NCBI RefSeq assembly: GCF_002090115.1
Contig: NZ_BBRK01000004.1
Span: 1,054,001 to 1,118,000 of the forward strand
DNA from: Demequina sp. NBRC 110054
GTDB lineage: Bacteria; Actinomycetota; Actinomycetes; Actinomycetales; Demequinaceae
Reading direction: 5' to 3'
DNA length: 64,000 bases
The stretch's first letter is position 1. Every line of letters begins with the position of its first letter. Position numbers and translations under genes: made by a program. Of the stretch, positions 32,016 through 41,012 are shown in pieces. Under the pieces are notes generated by a model, which saw nothing but the letters and a program-made list of their open reading frames with translations, made no database searches and was not told the origin of the DNA.

Positions 32016-34355
32016 CTACGCCGCCCGCTCCCTCACCACCTTGGCGATGTCGACCCGAGCGATCTGCCGCGACGCGGGCCACTGCGACACGAGCGCCGCG
32101 AGCACCACGCCGAGTGCCGCCGCCGGCAGCGACCACCACGGCCAGTGGATGGACAGCGAGAAGATGTCGTCGTTGAAGGTCTGCAGGAAGCCGTCGGCCG
32201 CGATCACCCCGAGCACCAGCCCGAAGGGGATCGCGAGCACGGTCGCCAGCATGTTCTCCGTCGCGATCGCCCCGGCCACCCGCCGCAGGGGCACTCCCGC
32301 CGCGCGCAGGGTCGCGAGCTCTCCGGTGCGCTCCACGACGTTCACGGCCATCGTCACGTACATCACGGCGAGCGCGAGCACGGCTCCCAGCAGCACCATG
32401 ACCCCGATGAACGCCCAGAACAGGCCCAGGTACTGCTCGACCGAGCTGAGGATCGCCCGCTGGTCCTGGTAGGCGACCACGCCGTCGAGCCCGGTGATCG
32501 TGTCCCGCATCGCGTCGCGGTCCACCCCGTCATCGAGCGTGATCGCGAACTGCTCGACCGAGGACGACCCCAGCGCGTCCGTCGCGGTCTCGAGCGATGC
32601 GTACACGGAGGTGCCCATGGGCTCGTCCACGAATCCCTCGATCACGGCCTGCGTCTCTCCCGCGTCGGTCGACAGCGTGACGGTGTCGCCCACGGAGACG
32701 TCCAGGAGGTCCTGCATTGCGTGCCCCACGAGGATCCCGTCCGACGGCAGCGCCACCTCGTCGCCGGACGAGTCGAGGAAGCCGTGCATGATCGTGTCGG
32801 TCTCGTAGCCGGTGAGGCTCGTCGCGTAGCTGCCGTCGTCGCTGATCACGGTGGCGGACCCGCTGACGGTGGCCTCCACGACGTCGACGCCATCGGTGCC
32901 CTCGAGCGTGGCCTGCATCCCCGTGCCGGTCTGGGCCACGACGGCCGCGTCCGACAGCACCACATCGTCGAACTGGGTCCGGATCGCGTCGACGATCGAG
33001 ACCATCATCCCGGCGGAGGCCATCACGAGCACGAGCGCGAGCACCGTGCCGAGCATCGTGGCGAACGTGCGCCGCTTGGAGCGGACGACGTCGCGAAGCG
33101 CCATGCGCAGGCCGACCGGCAGCCCCTGCCTGCGGGCCACGAAGCGGCTCCACGGCCCGGGCGGCGAGGCGTCGGCGACGGGCCGCATGGCCTGCGTCGG
33201 GGACGTGCGGGACGCGACGACGGCCGGACCGAGCGCGCCGAGCATGCCGACCACCGCGCCGAACACGAGACCCAGCGCGATCATCCACGGGTGGGTCTCC
33301 ACGACGGTATCGGGGATCCCGAGCGCCCCCGTGTAGGCGGACGTGATCGCGCCGTTCGCGAGGGCGCCGAGCGCCGCTCCGACGACCGCGCCCGCGAGCC
33401 CGATGATCAGGCCCTGACCCAGGTAGTGGCGGAGGACCCGGCCGCGCCGTGCACCGGCGGCCATCATGGTCCCGATGACCGGGCGCTCCTGCAGGATGCG
33501 GCGCGTGAGGAGCACCCACGCCGCGACGCCCGCGGCGATGAGGAACAGCGCGGGGAAGGCCTTCGACATCTCGTCGAATCCCTGGAGGTCCTCGTTGAGG
33601 GTTGCGTGCGACGCCTGCTCGAGCTGCGTGGTCACCGAGGTCGCCCCTGCGGAGGTCATCGCGGCGGTCACGTCGGCCTCGAGCGCGTCGCTGAAGTCGT
33701 CGGGAAGCAGCACCTGCACCTGGTTCGGCCCGGTGCCGGACCACGTCTGGACAGCGTCCTCGTCGGCGTAGAGGACCGCGAACGAGTGCGGGTCGGAAAG
33801 GGCGTCCTGCCGGCTGCGCGCGGGCCACAGGTACTCCGCGGACTCGACGATCCCCTGGACCGTCACGTCCTGCCAGCCCGCAGCCGAGTAGACCTGGAGC
33901 GTGTCGCCCACCGCGATGTCGAAGGTGTCGGCGGCGTGCCGCTCGACGAGCACCTCGTCGGTCGCGCCCGAGTCGAGGTAGTCCCCCTCGAGCACCCCGA
34001 CGTCGTCGACGGCCGCGCGTTCGTCGGACGGGAGGCCGACGACCCGGCCGAGCAGCTTGGTGTCGCCGATGAGCATGGGCGGGTCCACCTGCGTGCGGGT
34101 GATCGCCTCCTCCGCGCCGGCGTCGAGCGCGGCCTGCGCCACGGCCTCGGAGTCGCCGCCGAGCGCGGTGAGGTCCGCGAACGCGAGGCGGTCGTAGGTC
34201 TGCTCGTAGGACACGGTGAGGTTCTGGAACGCGCCCGCGGTCGCCACGTAGAGCATGACGCCGAGAGCGATCGTGATGCCGACCGCGATGACCTGCGTGC
34301 GCTGCCGCCACAGGTCCCGATAGGACTTCTTGGTGCGTGCCTGCATGGCGATCAC
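32016..34355 (-). CDS. FtsX/MacB-type ABC transporter permease
   Basis: A 779-residue permease with two FtsX modules. The first helix (QVIAVGITIALGVMLYVATA) is followed by a large extracytoplasmic domain (about 45-250), three helices (LFLIAAGVAAWVLLTRRI, GLIIGLAGAVVGAALGALAN, MIALGLVFGAVVGMLGALGP), a second membrane entry (TFATMLGTVLALVLVMASAG), another extracytoplasmic domain and three final helices (LFWAFIGVMVLLGAVLALAV, MLATVLAIPFGLVLGVIAAD, WWSLPAAALGVVLAALVSQW). Such permeases move lipids, peptides or drugs rather than importing small solutes. GTG 34355 overlaps the ATPase stop (GTGA). The TetR gene upstream in the operon suggests an inducible exporter. Confidence 0.92.
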   Translation of the reverse strand: MIAMQARTKKSYRDLWRQRTQVIAVGITIALGVMLYVATAGAFQNLTVSYEQTYDRLAFADLTALGGDSEAVAQAALDAGAEEAITRTQVDPPMLIGDTKLLGRVVGLPSDERAAVDDVGVLEGDYLDSGATDEVLVERHAADTFDIAVGDTLQVYSAAGWQDVTVQGIVESAEYLWPARSRQDALSDPHSFAVLYADEDAVQTWSGTGPNQVQVLLPDDFSDALEADVTAAMTSAGATSVTTQLEQASHATLNEDLQGFDEMSKAFPALFLIAAGVAAWVLLTRRILQERPVIGTMMAAGARRGRVLRHYLGQGLIIGLAGAVVGAALGALANGAITSAYTGALGIPDTVVETHPWMIALGLVFGAVVGMLGALGPAVVASRTSPTQAMRPVADASPPGPWSRFVARRQGLPVGLRMALRDVVRSKRRTFATMLGTVLALVLVMASAGMMVSIVDAIRTQFDDVVLSDAAVVAQTGTGMQATLEGTDGVDVVEATVSGSATVISDDGSYATSLTGYETDTIMHGFLDSSGDEVALPSDGILVGHAMQDLLDVSVGDTVTLSTDAGETQAVIEGFVDEPMGTSVYASLETATDALGSSSVEQFAITLDDGVDRDAMRDTITGLDGVVAYQDQRAILSSVEQYLGLFWAFIGVMVLLGAVLALAVMYVTMAVNVVERTGELATLRAAGVPLRRVAGAIATENMLATVLAIPFGLVLGVIAADGFLQTFNDDIFSLSIHWPWWSLPAAALGVVLAALVSQWPASRQIARVDIAKVVRERAA

Positions 34356-35083
34356 CAGGTCACGTCGGCGGCGTCGGCGGGGTTCTCATTGCGTTCGCTC
34401 GACGCGATCTGGCCGTCGACGAGCGTGATGACGCGATCCGCGATCTGGGCGACCGAGACGTTGTGGGTGACGATGATGATCGTCCTGCCCTGACGGTGAA
34501 GGTCCTGGAGCAGGCCGAGGATCTGCTGCCCCGTGGGCAGGTCGAGGGCGCCGGTCGGCTCGTCCGCGAACAGGATGTCGGGGTCGGTCGCGAGGGCGCG
34601 CGCCACGGCCACGCGCTGCTGCTGGCCGCCCGACAGCTGCGCCGGGAAGTTGTCCATCCGGTCGCCGAGGCCGACGGCCTCGAGCACCTCGGGAGCCCGC
34701 GCCTTGTCGCCGCGGCCGGTCATCTCCATGATCACCTCGACGTTCTCTCGCGCGGTGAGCGTGGGGATGAGGTTGAAGAACTGGAAGATGAAGCCGACGT
34801 GGTCCCGGCGGAAGTCCGACAGCTTGGCAGGTGCGACGTCGCTGATGTCCGCTCCCGCGACCTCGACCTTGCCGTCGGTGGACGGCTCGATGCCGCCGAT
34901 GATGTTGCACAGGGTCGTCTTGCCCGAGCCCGATGGTCCGAGGATCACGACGAGCTCGCCCGACGGGATGTCGAGGTCGATTCCCTTGAGGGCGTGGACG
35001 GCGTTGTCGCCCTCCCCGAAGACCTTGGTGAGGCCGGTGACGCGGACGCCGCGGTCGGTCGCGACGGTGGTGTCGGTGCTCAT
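34352..35083 (-). CDS. ABC transporter ATP-binding protein (MacB/LolD type)
   Basis: A 243-residue ATPase: Walker [11 protein letters not shown]-loop [18 protein letters not shown], signature [15 protein letters not shown], Walker [13 protein letters not shown], switch His in IIVTHNVS. The [10 protein letters not shown]-loop segment and TGALD D-loop are typical of the LolD/MacB/FtsE family that pairs with FtsX permeases. ATG 35083 overlaps the TetR stop by four bases. One operon with regulator and permease. Confidence 0.96.
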   Translation of the reverse strand: MSTDTTVATDRGVRVTGLTKVFGEGDNAVHALKGIDLDIPSGELVVILGPSGSGKTTLCNIIGGIEPSTDGKVEVAGADISDVAPAKLSDFRRDHVGFIFQFFNLIPTLTARENVEVIMEMTGRGDKARAPEVLEAVGLGDRMDNFPAQLSGGQQQRVAVARALATDPDILFADEPTGALDLPTGQQILGLLQDLHRQGRTIIIVTHNVSVAQIADRVITLVDGQIASSERNENPADAADVTW

Positions 35084-35793
35084 GCGCGCTCCTTGTGTGG
35101 CTGGGTGAGGTCGTGGGGGGACAGGGACGATGCGGTGGTCGGCGAGGTCTCAGGGGCCTCGGCCGTCTTGGTCGGCAGATGGAACGCGCCGTGGTGGTAG
35201 ACGTCGAGCGCGTCGGCGGTCCAGCGCGCGGCGCCCTCGGGGCTGAGGGGGTCGGTGCCGATCGCGTCGGCGATGTGCTCGCGCAGCAGGATCATCGCGA
35301 GGTCGTTGACGATCAGGAACGCCGCGCGGGCGTCCGGGTCGGCCGCCTCCCTGGCGACGCCCGCCGCGACCAGCCCGTCCTGCATCGTCCTGGCCGCCTG
35401 GAACCATCCGCGGAAGAGCCGGCGGCCCGCGTCGCCCCCGTCCAGGAGCAGGCGCCTCACGTACGTGGGGACGGGGGAGTCGGGAGGGACGACGGAGAGC
35501 AGCAGCTCCGCGAAGCTGCCGGAGCCCTGGTCCGCGGCGAGGGCGTCGGCGAGCTCCGCGGGGGGCGAGGAGGCGGCGACGTCGAACATGCGCGCCACCT
35601 CCTCATCGATCGCGTCGCGCAGGCCCTCCTTGGAGCCGTAGTGGTGGAGGACGTTCGCGGGCGAGGTGCCCGCGCATGCGGCGATGTCGCGCACGCTCGT
35701 GCCCGCGACCCCGCGCTCGGCGAACAGCTCGAGGGCGCACGCGCGGATCTGGTCCCGTGCGGTGGTGGCCTCGGACGGTGTCGACTGATCCAT
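35080..35793 (-). CDS. TetR-family repressor of the ABC exporter
   Basis: About 237 residues. The HTH is [60 protein letters not shown]. The C-terminal ligand domain (about 80-215) includes [20 protein letters not shown] and [19 protein letters not shown]. The start is uncertain: ATG 35793, 35802 or 35814 are all in frame, and none has a good ribosome site. The palindrome ACTGAACG-AA-CGTTCAGT just upstream (35815-35832) is a typical TetR operator, implying autorepression and control of the two ABC genes fused to it by 4-nt overlaps. The dispersed motif at 35125 is read Ala-Ser-Ser near the C-terminus. Confidence 0.9.
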   Translation of the reverse strand: MDQSTPSEATTARDQIRACALELFAERGVAGTSVRDIAACAGTSPANVLHHYGSKEGLRDAIDEEVARMFDVAASSPPAELADALAADQGSGSFAELLLSVVPPDSPVPTYVRRLLLDGGDAGRRLFRGWFQAARTMQDGLVAAGVAREAADPDARAAFLIVNDLAMILLREHIADAIGTDPLSPEGAARWTADALDVYHHGAFHLPTKTAEAPETSPTTASSLSPHDLTQPHKERA

Positions 35794-35814
35794 GCTTCCC
35801 ATACCGTCGACCAT

Positions 35815-35832
35815 ACTGAACGAACGTTCAGT
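35815..35832. promoter_or_regulatory. TetR-type operator
   Basis: ACTGAACG-AA-CGTTCAGT, perfect 8-bp arms around two bases, adjacent to the TetR gene start. The GAACGTTC-like core is typical of actinobacterial TetR operators. Confidence 0.8.
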
Positions 35833-35939
35833 CAGCAAGAGGGGCAGCCGGGAAACCGGGTTCAGGCGGCGCAGGCCCGTGCGAGGATGGGGCGACCGCG
35901 GGTCGGCAGGGAGCCGCGCGGACGCGGCGAGGGAGACCC

Positions 35940-36110
35940 ATGGACAGGCGGATGGCGATGCATGTGCGGTACTCGCTGCTCGAGGGCCTGATCGTCGGCG
36001 TCATCTGGGCGTTCTTCTTCCGCAGCTCCGTGATGTGGGTGCTCACCTTCGCGCTGGCCTGGACCGTGATCGCGGTCCTGCGGCGGCGGTGGTGGGAGAG
36101 CCGTCGGTAG
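35940..36110 (+). CDS. Small two-helix membrane protein
   Basis: A 56-residue protein with ATG 35940 preceded by GAGGGAG. It starts MDRRMAMHVRYSLLEG and has two hydrophobic stretches, LIVGVIWAFFFRSSVMWVL and LTFALAWTVIAVL, ending in RRRWWESRR. The high third-position GC and ribosome site support it. It ends 10 bases before purD, whose -10 box overlaps its stop codon. Function unknown. Confidence 0.6.
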   Translation: MDRRMAMHVRYSLLEGLIVGVIWAFFFRSSVMWVLTFALAWTVIAVLRRRWWESRR

Positions 36111-36120
36111 ACTCGCGAGC

Positions 36121-37398
36121 GTGATCGTCCTTCTTGTCGGAAGCGGCGCCCGCGAGCATGCGCTCGCCCGCGCGCTCCACCTCGACCCCGCCGTCACCCA
36201 GCTCCACGCCGCCCCCGGCAACCCGGGCATCGGTGAGATCGCGAAGCTGCACTCCGTCGACGCGAACGACGGCCTCGCCGTCGCCTCGCTCGCGGCCCTG
36301 GTCCACGCCGACCTGGTCGTCGTGGGTCCCGAGGCGCCGCTCGTTGCGGGCGTCGCCGACGCGGTGCGCGCCGAGGGCATCCCCGTGTTCGGGCCCAGCG
36401 GCGAGGCCGCGATGCTCGAGGGCTCCAAGGCCTTCGCCAAGGAGATCATGGCCGCCGCGGACGTCCCGACCGCCGCGCCCCGCGTGTGCACGACGGTGGA
36501 CCAGGTCGCCGCGGCGCTCGACGAGTTCGGTGCCCCGCACGTCGTCAAGGACGACGGTCTCGCGGCGGGCAAGGGAGTGGTCGTCACGTCCGACCGCGCC
36601 GAGGCCCTCGCCCACGGCGAGGCGATCGTGAACGCAGGCGGCCAGGTCGTCATCGAGGAGTACCTCGACGGACCCGAGGTCTCCCTCTTCTGCATCTGCG
36701 ACGGCAAGACCGTCGTGCCGCTCCAGCCCGCGCAGGACTTCAAGCGCGCCTACGACGCCGACGAGGGCCCCAACACGGGCGGCATGGGCGCCTACACCCC
36801 GCTCCCCTGGGCCCCCGAGGGCCTCGTGGATGAGGTCGTGCGCACCGTCGCCCAGCCCACGGTCGACGAGATGGCTCGCCGCGGCACTCCCTTCGTCGGA
36901 GTGCTCTACTGCGGCCTCGCGCTCACCTCGAAGGGCACGCGCGTCGTCGAGTTCAACGCGCGCTTCGGCGACCCCGAGACCCAGGTGGTCCTCTCGCAGC
37001 TGAGCACCCCGCTCGGCGGCGTCCTCATGGCCGCGGCCCAGGGCGGCCTCGACGCCATCCCGCCGCTCGAGTGGAAGGACGGCGCCGCCGTCACCGTGGT
37101 CCTCGCGGCCCACGGCTACCCCGCGGATCCGCGCAAGGGCGACCGCATCACGGGCATCAAGGTGGCCGAGCGCATCGATGGCGTCCACGTGCTCCACGCG
37201 GGCACGTCCTCCGACGGCGAGGGGCACCTGCTCGCCTTGGGCGGCCGTGTGCTGTCGGTCGTCGGCGAGGGCGCGGACCTGACCGCCGCCCGCGACAAGG
37301 CCTATGAGGGGATCGCGCCGATCGAGCTCGACGGCTCCCACCACCGCAGCGACATCGCCGCGCGCGCCGCCGCGGGCGAGAACCTCCTGGAGGCCTGA
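36121..37398 (+). CDS. purD: Phosphoribosylamine-glycine ligase
   Basis: A 425-residue ATP-grasp enzyme making GAR from phosphoribosylamine, glycine and ATP. Seen: VLLVGSGAREHALARAL, APGNPGIGEIA, VVVGPEAPLVAGVADAV, GPSGEAAMLEGSKAFAKEIM, VVKDDGLAAGKGVVVT (ATP-grasp), LDGPEVSLFCICDGK, LQPAQDFKRAYDADEGPNTG, GGMGAYTPLPWAP, VVEFNARFGDPETQVVL. The C-terminal domain is normal. GTG 36121 follows TAGACT (36108-36113) by seven bases, so it is probably leaderless. It overlaps purC by one base (TGATG), so the two are translationally coupled. Confidence 0.98.
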   Translation: MIVLLVGSGAREHALARALHLDPAVTQLHAAPGNPGIGEIAKLHSVDANDGLAVASLAALVHADLVVVGPEAPLVAGVADAVRAEGIPVFGPSGEAAMLEGSKAFAKEIMAAADVPTAAPRVCTTVDQVAAALDEFGAPHVVKDDGLAAGKGVVVTSDRAEALAHGEAIVNAGGQVVIEEYLDGPEVSLFCICDGKTVVPLQPAQDFKRAYDADEGPNTGGMGAYTPLPWAPEGLVDEVVRTVAQPTVDEMARRGTPFVGVLYCGLALTSKGTRVVEFNARFGDPETQVVLSQLSTPLGGVLMAAAQGGLDAIPPLEWKDGAAVTVVLAAHGYPADPRKGDRITGIKVAERIDGVHVLHAGTSSDGEGHLLALGGRVLSVVGEGADLTAARDKAYEGIAPIELDGSHHRSDIAARAAAGENLLEA

Positions 37399-38294
37399 TG
37401 CCCGGTCACGTCGTCCCGCCGACCGCCCCCGAGCTGCCGGGCTGGAAGCACGTCTACTCGGGCAAGATCCGCGACCTCTACGAGCCCGTCGAGCCGCACC
37501 CGCGCGGCGACGTGGTCCTGGTCGTGGCCTCCGACCGCATCAGCGCGTACGACTGGGTGCTGCCGACCGAGATCCCCGGCAAGGGCGGCATCCTCACGGG
37601 CCTGAGCCTGTGGTGGTTCGACCAGGTGCGCGACATCGTGCCGAACCACACCGTCGAGGCGCCCGTCCCGGCCGAGGTCGAGGGGCGCGCGATGGTCTGC
37701 AAGCGCCTCGACATGTTCCCCGTCGAGTGCGTGGCGCGTGGGTACCTCACGGGCTCCGGCCTCGTCGAGTACAACGAGTCCGGGACCGTCTGCGGCATCC
37801 CGCTTCCCGAGGGCCTGGTCGATGGCTCGCGCCTGCCCGAGCCGATCTTCACCCCCGCCACCAAGGCCGAGGTCGGCGAGCACGACGAGAACGTGAGCTT
37901 CGAGGCGATCGTGGAGCAGATCGGGCTCGAGGACGCCGAGGCGCTGCGCGACCTCACGCTCGCGGTCTACTCGCGCGCCCACGAGATCGCCGCCGAGAAG
38001 GGCATCATCCTCGCGGACACCAAGTTCGAGTTCGGCCGCACCGCCGACGGCGAGATCCTCCTCGCCGACGAGGTGCTGACGCCCGACTCGAGCCGCTTCT
38101 GGCCCATGGACGAGTGGGAGCCGGGCCGCGCGCAGCCCAGCTTCGACAAGCAGTACGTCCGCGACTGGCTCACCTCGCCCGAGTCGGGCTGGGACAAGAA
38201 GTCGGACGATGCGCCTCCCGCGCTTCCCGCGGACATCGTCGAGCGCACGCGGCAGCGCTATGTCGAGGCCTTCGACAGGCTCGCGAAGCACTGA
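37398..38294 (+). CDS. purC: SAICAR synthetase
   Basis: A 298-residue enzyme that adds aspartate to CAIR with ATP. Family blocks: HVYSGKIRDLYEP, DVVLVVASDRISAYDWVLPT, IPGKGGILTGLSLWWF, FPVECVARGYLTGSGLVEYN, LPEGLVDGSRLPEPIFTPAT, KAEVGEHDENVSFEAIVE, GIILADTKFEFGR, ILLADEVLTPDSSRFWPMDE, SFDKQYVRDWL. Full length, translationally coupled to purD. A dispersed-motif copy (38204-38213) is read Asp-Asp-Ala in the late SDDAPPAL stretch. Confidence 0.98.
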   Translation: MPGHVVPPTAPELPGWKHVYSGKIRDLYEPVEPHPRGDVVLVVASDRISAYDWVLPTEIPGKGGILTGLSLWWFDQVRDIVPNHTVEAPVPAEVEGRAMVCKRLDMFPVECVARGYLTGSGLVEYNESGTVCGIPLPEGLVDGSRLPEPIFTPATKAEVGEHDENVSFEAIVEQIGLEDAEALRDLTLAVYSRAHEIAAEKGIILADTKFEFGRTADGEILLADEVLTPDSSRFWPMDEWEPGRAQPSFDKQYVRDWLTSPESGWDKKSDDAPPALPADIVERTRQRYVEAFDRLAKH

Positions 38295-38343
38295 GCCACG
38301 CGTCGTGCCCCAACGTTCCGGGTCGCCCGGGCGTCGACACTGC

Positions 38344-38787
38344 ATGAGGACGATGCGGTGGCTCGCGGCGGTGGCCTTCACGGGGGCGGTGCTCGCGGGC
38401 TGCGCTCGGTCTCCCGACGGGGGCGTCGAGTATGGCGAGACGCTCGACCTGGGCGTGCCCGGCGAGGTCATCGAGACGGTGCCGGCCGTCGCCGGCTACC
38501 CCGCATGCGGCAACGAGCCGATCGTCTACGAGGGCACGACGTGGTACCCGTTCGAGCCCGCGAATCTCGACGAGTTCCCCCAGATCGAGGCGATGGTCGC
38601 TACCGGAGGCGGACTGGGCGGCGGGACCACGCGCGTCGCTCTCCCGGCCGTGGTCGAGCCGGGCGTCGGCGACGATGTCGGCACGCTCACGATCTACGAG
38701 GGCGGGCTCGCCTTCTGGATCTCGGACAGCGGCGGCCTCGAGACCTGGCTCACCGATCAGGAGCTCGAGTACTGGTGGCAGTGCTGA
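38344..38787 (+). CDS. Lipoprotein, paralogue A of a tandem pair
   Basis: A 147-residue protein with a lipoprotein signal (MRTMRWLAAVAFTGAVLAGC, lipobox LAGC), so it is exported and anchored outside the membrane. The mature part has blocks shared with the next gene: YPACGNEPI, WYPFEPANLDEFP, GDDVGTLTIYEGGLAFWISD, SGGLETWLTDQELEYWWQC, ending in Cys. The two internal Cys (YPACG and the final residue) may pair. The dispersed motif GGACGATGCGG (38348-38358) spans codons 2-5. No ribosome site is seen. Family not recognised. Confidence 0.75.
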   Translation: MRTMRWLAAVAFTGAVLAGCARSPDGGVEYGETLDLGVPGEVIETVPAVAGYPACGNEPIVYEGTTWYPFEPANLDEFPQIEAMVATGGGLGGGTTRVALPAVVEPGVGDDVGTLTIYEGGLAFWISDSGGLETWLTDQELEYWWQC

Positions 38788-38828
38788 GCGAACCCCAACC
38801 ATTCCGCGCCGCCGTGCGTTGTACCGGT

Positions 38829-39320
38829 ATGGGGATCAGGGGGATTCTGGCGGGCGCGCTCGCAGGCCTCGCGCTCGCGGGGTGCAGCGCGGGGGACGAT
38901 GCGTCGCGCGACGAGTACGGCGACCATGGTTCGCCGGGGGCCGTGCTCGACGTGCGTGAGGCCGTCGAGTACTACCCGGCGTGCGGGGACGAGTCGCTGA
39001 CGATCGACGGCGTCGCCTGGTACCCGTACCAGCCGACCAACCTCGCGGACTTCCCCGACGACCCCCTCGCGGACGCGGGCGTGACCGAAGCCGCGGCCCT
39101 CGTCGACCCGGCCTACCTGCCGCTCGGGGCGGGGCCCGGGGCCGCTGCGGCCTCCGCGCCGCGCGCGGTCGCCGACGCTTCGATCGCACCCCCGGAGCCG
39201 GGAGACGACATCGGCACGTTTGTGATCTACGAGGGCGGCCTCGCCTACTGGGTGTCCGACTCCGGCGTCAGCGACGGCTGGCTCACGACGGATGTCATCG
39301 AGTACGACTGGATCTGCTGA
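38829..39320 (+). CDS. Lipoprotein, paralogue B of a tandem pair
   Basis: A 163-residue protein with signal and lipobox (LAGALAGLALAGC). Shared blocks with the preceding gene: YYPACGDESL, WYPYQPTNLADFP, GDDIGTFVIYEGGLAYWVSD, SGVSDGWLTTDVIEYDWIC, again ending in Cys. An Ala/Pro-rich insertion (LGAGPGAAAASAPRAVADAS) lies in the middle. It clearly arose by tandem duplication and both are probably transcribed together, 41 bp apart. The dispersed motif at 38894-38903 is read Asp-Asp-Ala just after the lipobox. Function unknown. Confidence 0.75.
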   Translation: MGIRGILAGALAGLALAGCSAGDDASRDEYGDHGSPGAVLDVREAVEYYPACGDESLTIDGVAWYPYQPTNLADFPDDPLADAGVTEAAALVDPAYLPLGAGPGAAAASAPRAVADASIAPPEPGDDIGTFVIYEGGLAYWVSDSGVSDGWLTTDVIEYDWIC

Positions 39321-39360
39321 GCGATGCGCCCCGGTCGGGGCGGAGGGTTGCTTGGGTGCC

Positions 39361-40065
39361 TTACGCCCGGCTCTCGTTCTGGAGTTCGCGCTTCTGGACC
39401 ACCGCGACGGACGGCACGCCCCACCCGCGCTTGAGCGACAGCACGCGCAGCGCGAGGATCACGAGCAGCGGGAGCCAGAACACGACGAGCGGCGGCAGCC
39501 CCGCGGCCCACAGCGCCCAGTAGACGATCGCGCCGCCGAGCGCGGCGGTCGCGTAGAGCTGGCCGTTCCAGAACACCTCGGGCACCTGCGCGGAGAACAG
39601 GTCGCGCAGCACGCCTCCGCCCACGCCGTTGGCGATGCCGACGATGATCGCGGCGGCCGGGTGCGCGCCCACGTCGAGCGCGATCCCGGTGCCGATGACG
39701 ACGAAGATCGCGAGGCCCGCGGCGTCGGAGTACTCGACGATGCGGTGGCGAGCGAAGGCGCCGAGGTCGCGGCGGCGGGCGAACGGCGCGATGACGAGCG
39801 CGACTCCGACCGCGACGACCACGAGGGCCGGGTTCTCGATCCAGAAGACGGGCTGCCCGAGCAGGAGGTCGCGCATCGTCCCTCCGCCCACGGCGACCAC
39901 GCCCGCCAGGACCACGGCCCCAACCAGGTCCATGCGGCGTCGACTCGCGGCGACCGCGCCCGAGATGGCGAAGGCCACCGTGCCGAGGTACTCGAGCACG
40001 ATGCGCAGCGCGCTGAGCGCATCGTCGAGGATCGCGTCGGTCGCGACGCTGCTCACCAGGTCCAT
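39361..40065 (-). CDS. UPF0126 / TRIC-like membrane protein
   Basis: A 234-residue membrane protein of about seven helices with the two UPF0126 repeats: LGTVAFAISGAVAASRRRMD followed by VVLAGVVAVGGGTMRDLLLG, and DAAGLAIFVVIGTGIALDVG followed by IIVGIANGVGGGVLRDLFSA. The GGGxxRD motifs are the family signature. Prokaryotic members include trimeric TRIC-like cation channels and the YicG group. ATG 40065 has GGGAGGG upstream. The end (QKRELQNESRA) is hydrophilic. The motif at 39872 falls in the conserved GGTMRDL codons and may be chance. Confidence 0.92.
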   Translation of the reverse strand: MDLVSSVATDAILDDALSALRIVLEYLGTVAFAISGAVAASRRRMDLVGAVVLAGVVAVGGGTMRDLLLGQPVFWIENPALVVVAVGVALVIAPFARRRDLGAFARHRIVEYSDAAGLAIFVVIGTGIALDVGAHPAAAIIVGIANGVGGGVLRDLFSAQVPEVFWNGQLYATAALGGAIVYWALWAAGLPPLVVFWLPLLVILALRVLSLKRGWGVPSVAVVQKRELQNESRA

Positions 40066-40173
40066 GGGGTCCCTCCCTTCGGGCGACGTCCAAGCGTACG
40101 GCGTGAGGCCGCCGACCGGACGGTGCGACGGGTGGCGGGGCCCTGCTAGGTTCGAGCCCACCCCGGTGCGTCA

Positions 40174-40219
40174 CGCATCGTCCTGGCCACGGCGTCGTCC
40201 TGGCCACCGCATCGTCCTG
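40174..40219. repeat. Tandem copies of the dispersed motif in a 5' leader
   Basis: Three tandem units: CGCATCGTCCTGGCCA (40174-40189), a one-base variant CGTCGTCCTGGCCA (around 40193-40206) and CCGCATCGTCCTGA (40207-40220). They lie between a TAGGTT -10 (40147-40152) and the next gene's ATG 40235, so they are probably transcribed in the leader. Confidence 0.85.
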
Positions 40220-40234
40220 ATCGAAGGGAACCCC

Positions 40235-40684
40235 ATGCGCGCCCTCGCCCCTCTCGCCGTGCTCGGCCTCGCGACCGCGACGCTCACGGGCTGCTCGACG
40301 ATCCAGGGCATCATCGACGGTCCGGTGCTGCAGGACTTCGCGGTGGGCGAGTGCCTCGACACCGACGGCGTCGTGAGCGGCGACGAGACCGAGGTCGGCA
40401 CGATCCCCGTCGTCGAGTGCACCGAGGCTCACGACGCCGAGGTCTACTACGTGACAGACACGACCCTCACCGAGTTCGACGAGGAGGCGCTCTTCGACGA
40501 GGTGACGACGGCGTGCCTCGACGAGTTCCAGGCCTACGTCGGCGTCGCGTACGACGACTCGTCGATCTACTACTCCGCGATCTACCCCACGCAGGACAGC
40601 TGGGACATCGAGGACCGCCAGCTCGTGTGCCTCCTGACGGTCGACGAGGACGTCACCCAGTCGTTCCAGGGCTCGGGCGTCTAG
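40235..40684 (+). CDS. Septum_form-like lipoprotein
   Basis: A 149-residue exported lipoprotein: signal MRALAPLAVLGLATATLTGC with lipobox LTGC. The mature part follows the Septum_form pattern: FAVGECLDTDG, TIPVVECTEAHDAEVYYVTD, ACLDEFQAYVG, YSAIYPTQDSWDIEDRQLVC, LLTVDEDV. The paired cysteines (GECL with VECT, ACLD with LVCL) are typical. These small proteins were named for a proposed septum role in actinobacteria, but the function is weakly supported. ATG 40235 has CGAAGGGA upstream. Confidence 0.85.
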   Translation: MRALAPLAVLGLATATLTGCSTIQGIIDGPVLQDFAVGECLDTDGVVSGDETEVGTIPVVECTEAHDAEVYYVTDTTLTEFDEEALFDEVTTACLDEFQAYVGVAYDDSSIYYSAIYPTQDSWDIEDRQLVCLLTVDEDVTQSFQGSGV

Positions 40685-40758
40685 GGCCTGCTGGCGCCCG
40701 CGCGGCACCCGAGATCGACCCCGGCTCGGGGGCTCCGGCGGGCTTGTAGACTTCAGGC

Positions 40759-41010
40759 ATGCCCACCATCGTCGTCGACGTGATGCCCAAGCCCGAGATC
40801 CTTGACCCCCAGGGCAAGGCCGTCTCCTCCGCCCTCCCCCGCATCGGGATCGAGGGCTTCGCGCAGGTCCGCCAGGGCAAGCGCTTCGAGCTCACCGTCG
40901 AGGGCGAGGTGACCGAGGAGGTGCTCGCCGCCGCCCGCAAGGCCGCCGAGACCCTGCTGAGCAACCCGGTCATCGAGGACGTCGTGTCCGTGGCCGTCGA
41001 GGAAGTCTGA
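40759..41010 (+). CDS. purS: Phosphoribosylformylglycinamidine synthase subunit PurS
   Basis: An 83-residue Pur[60 protein letters not shown]. It bridges PurL and PurQ in FGAM synthase. ATG 40759 follows TAGACT (40747-40752) by six bases, so it is probably leaderless. purQ starts two bases after its stop. Confidence 0.97.
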   Translation: MPTIVVDVMPKPEILDPQGKAVSSALPRIGIEGFAQVRQGKRFELTVEGEVTEEVLAAARKAAETLLSNPVIEDVVSVAVEEV

Positions 41011-41012
41011 GC

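Noticed and set aside
31620..34493. A 957-codon open frame on the plus strand
   Set aside because: Antisense to the well-supported ABC permease; Arg/His/Pro-rich shadow composition.
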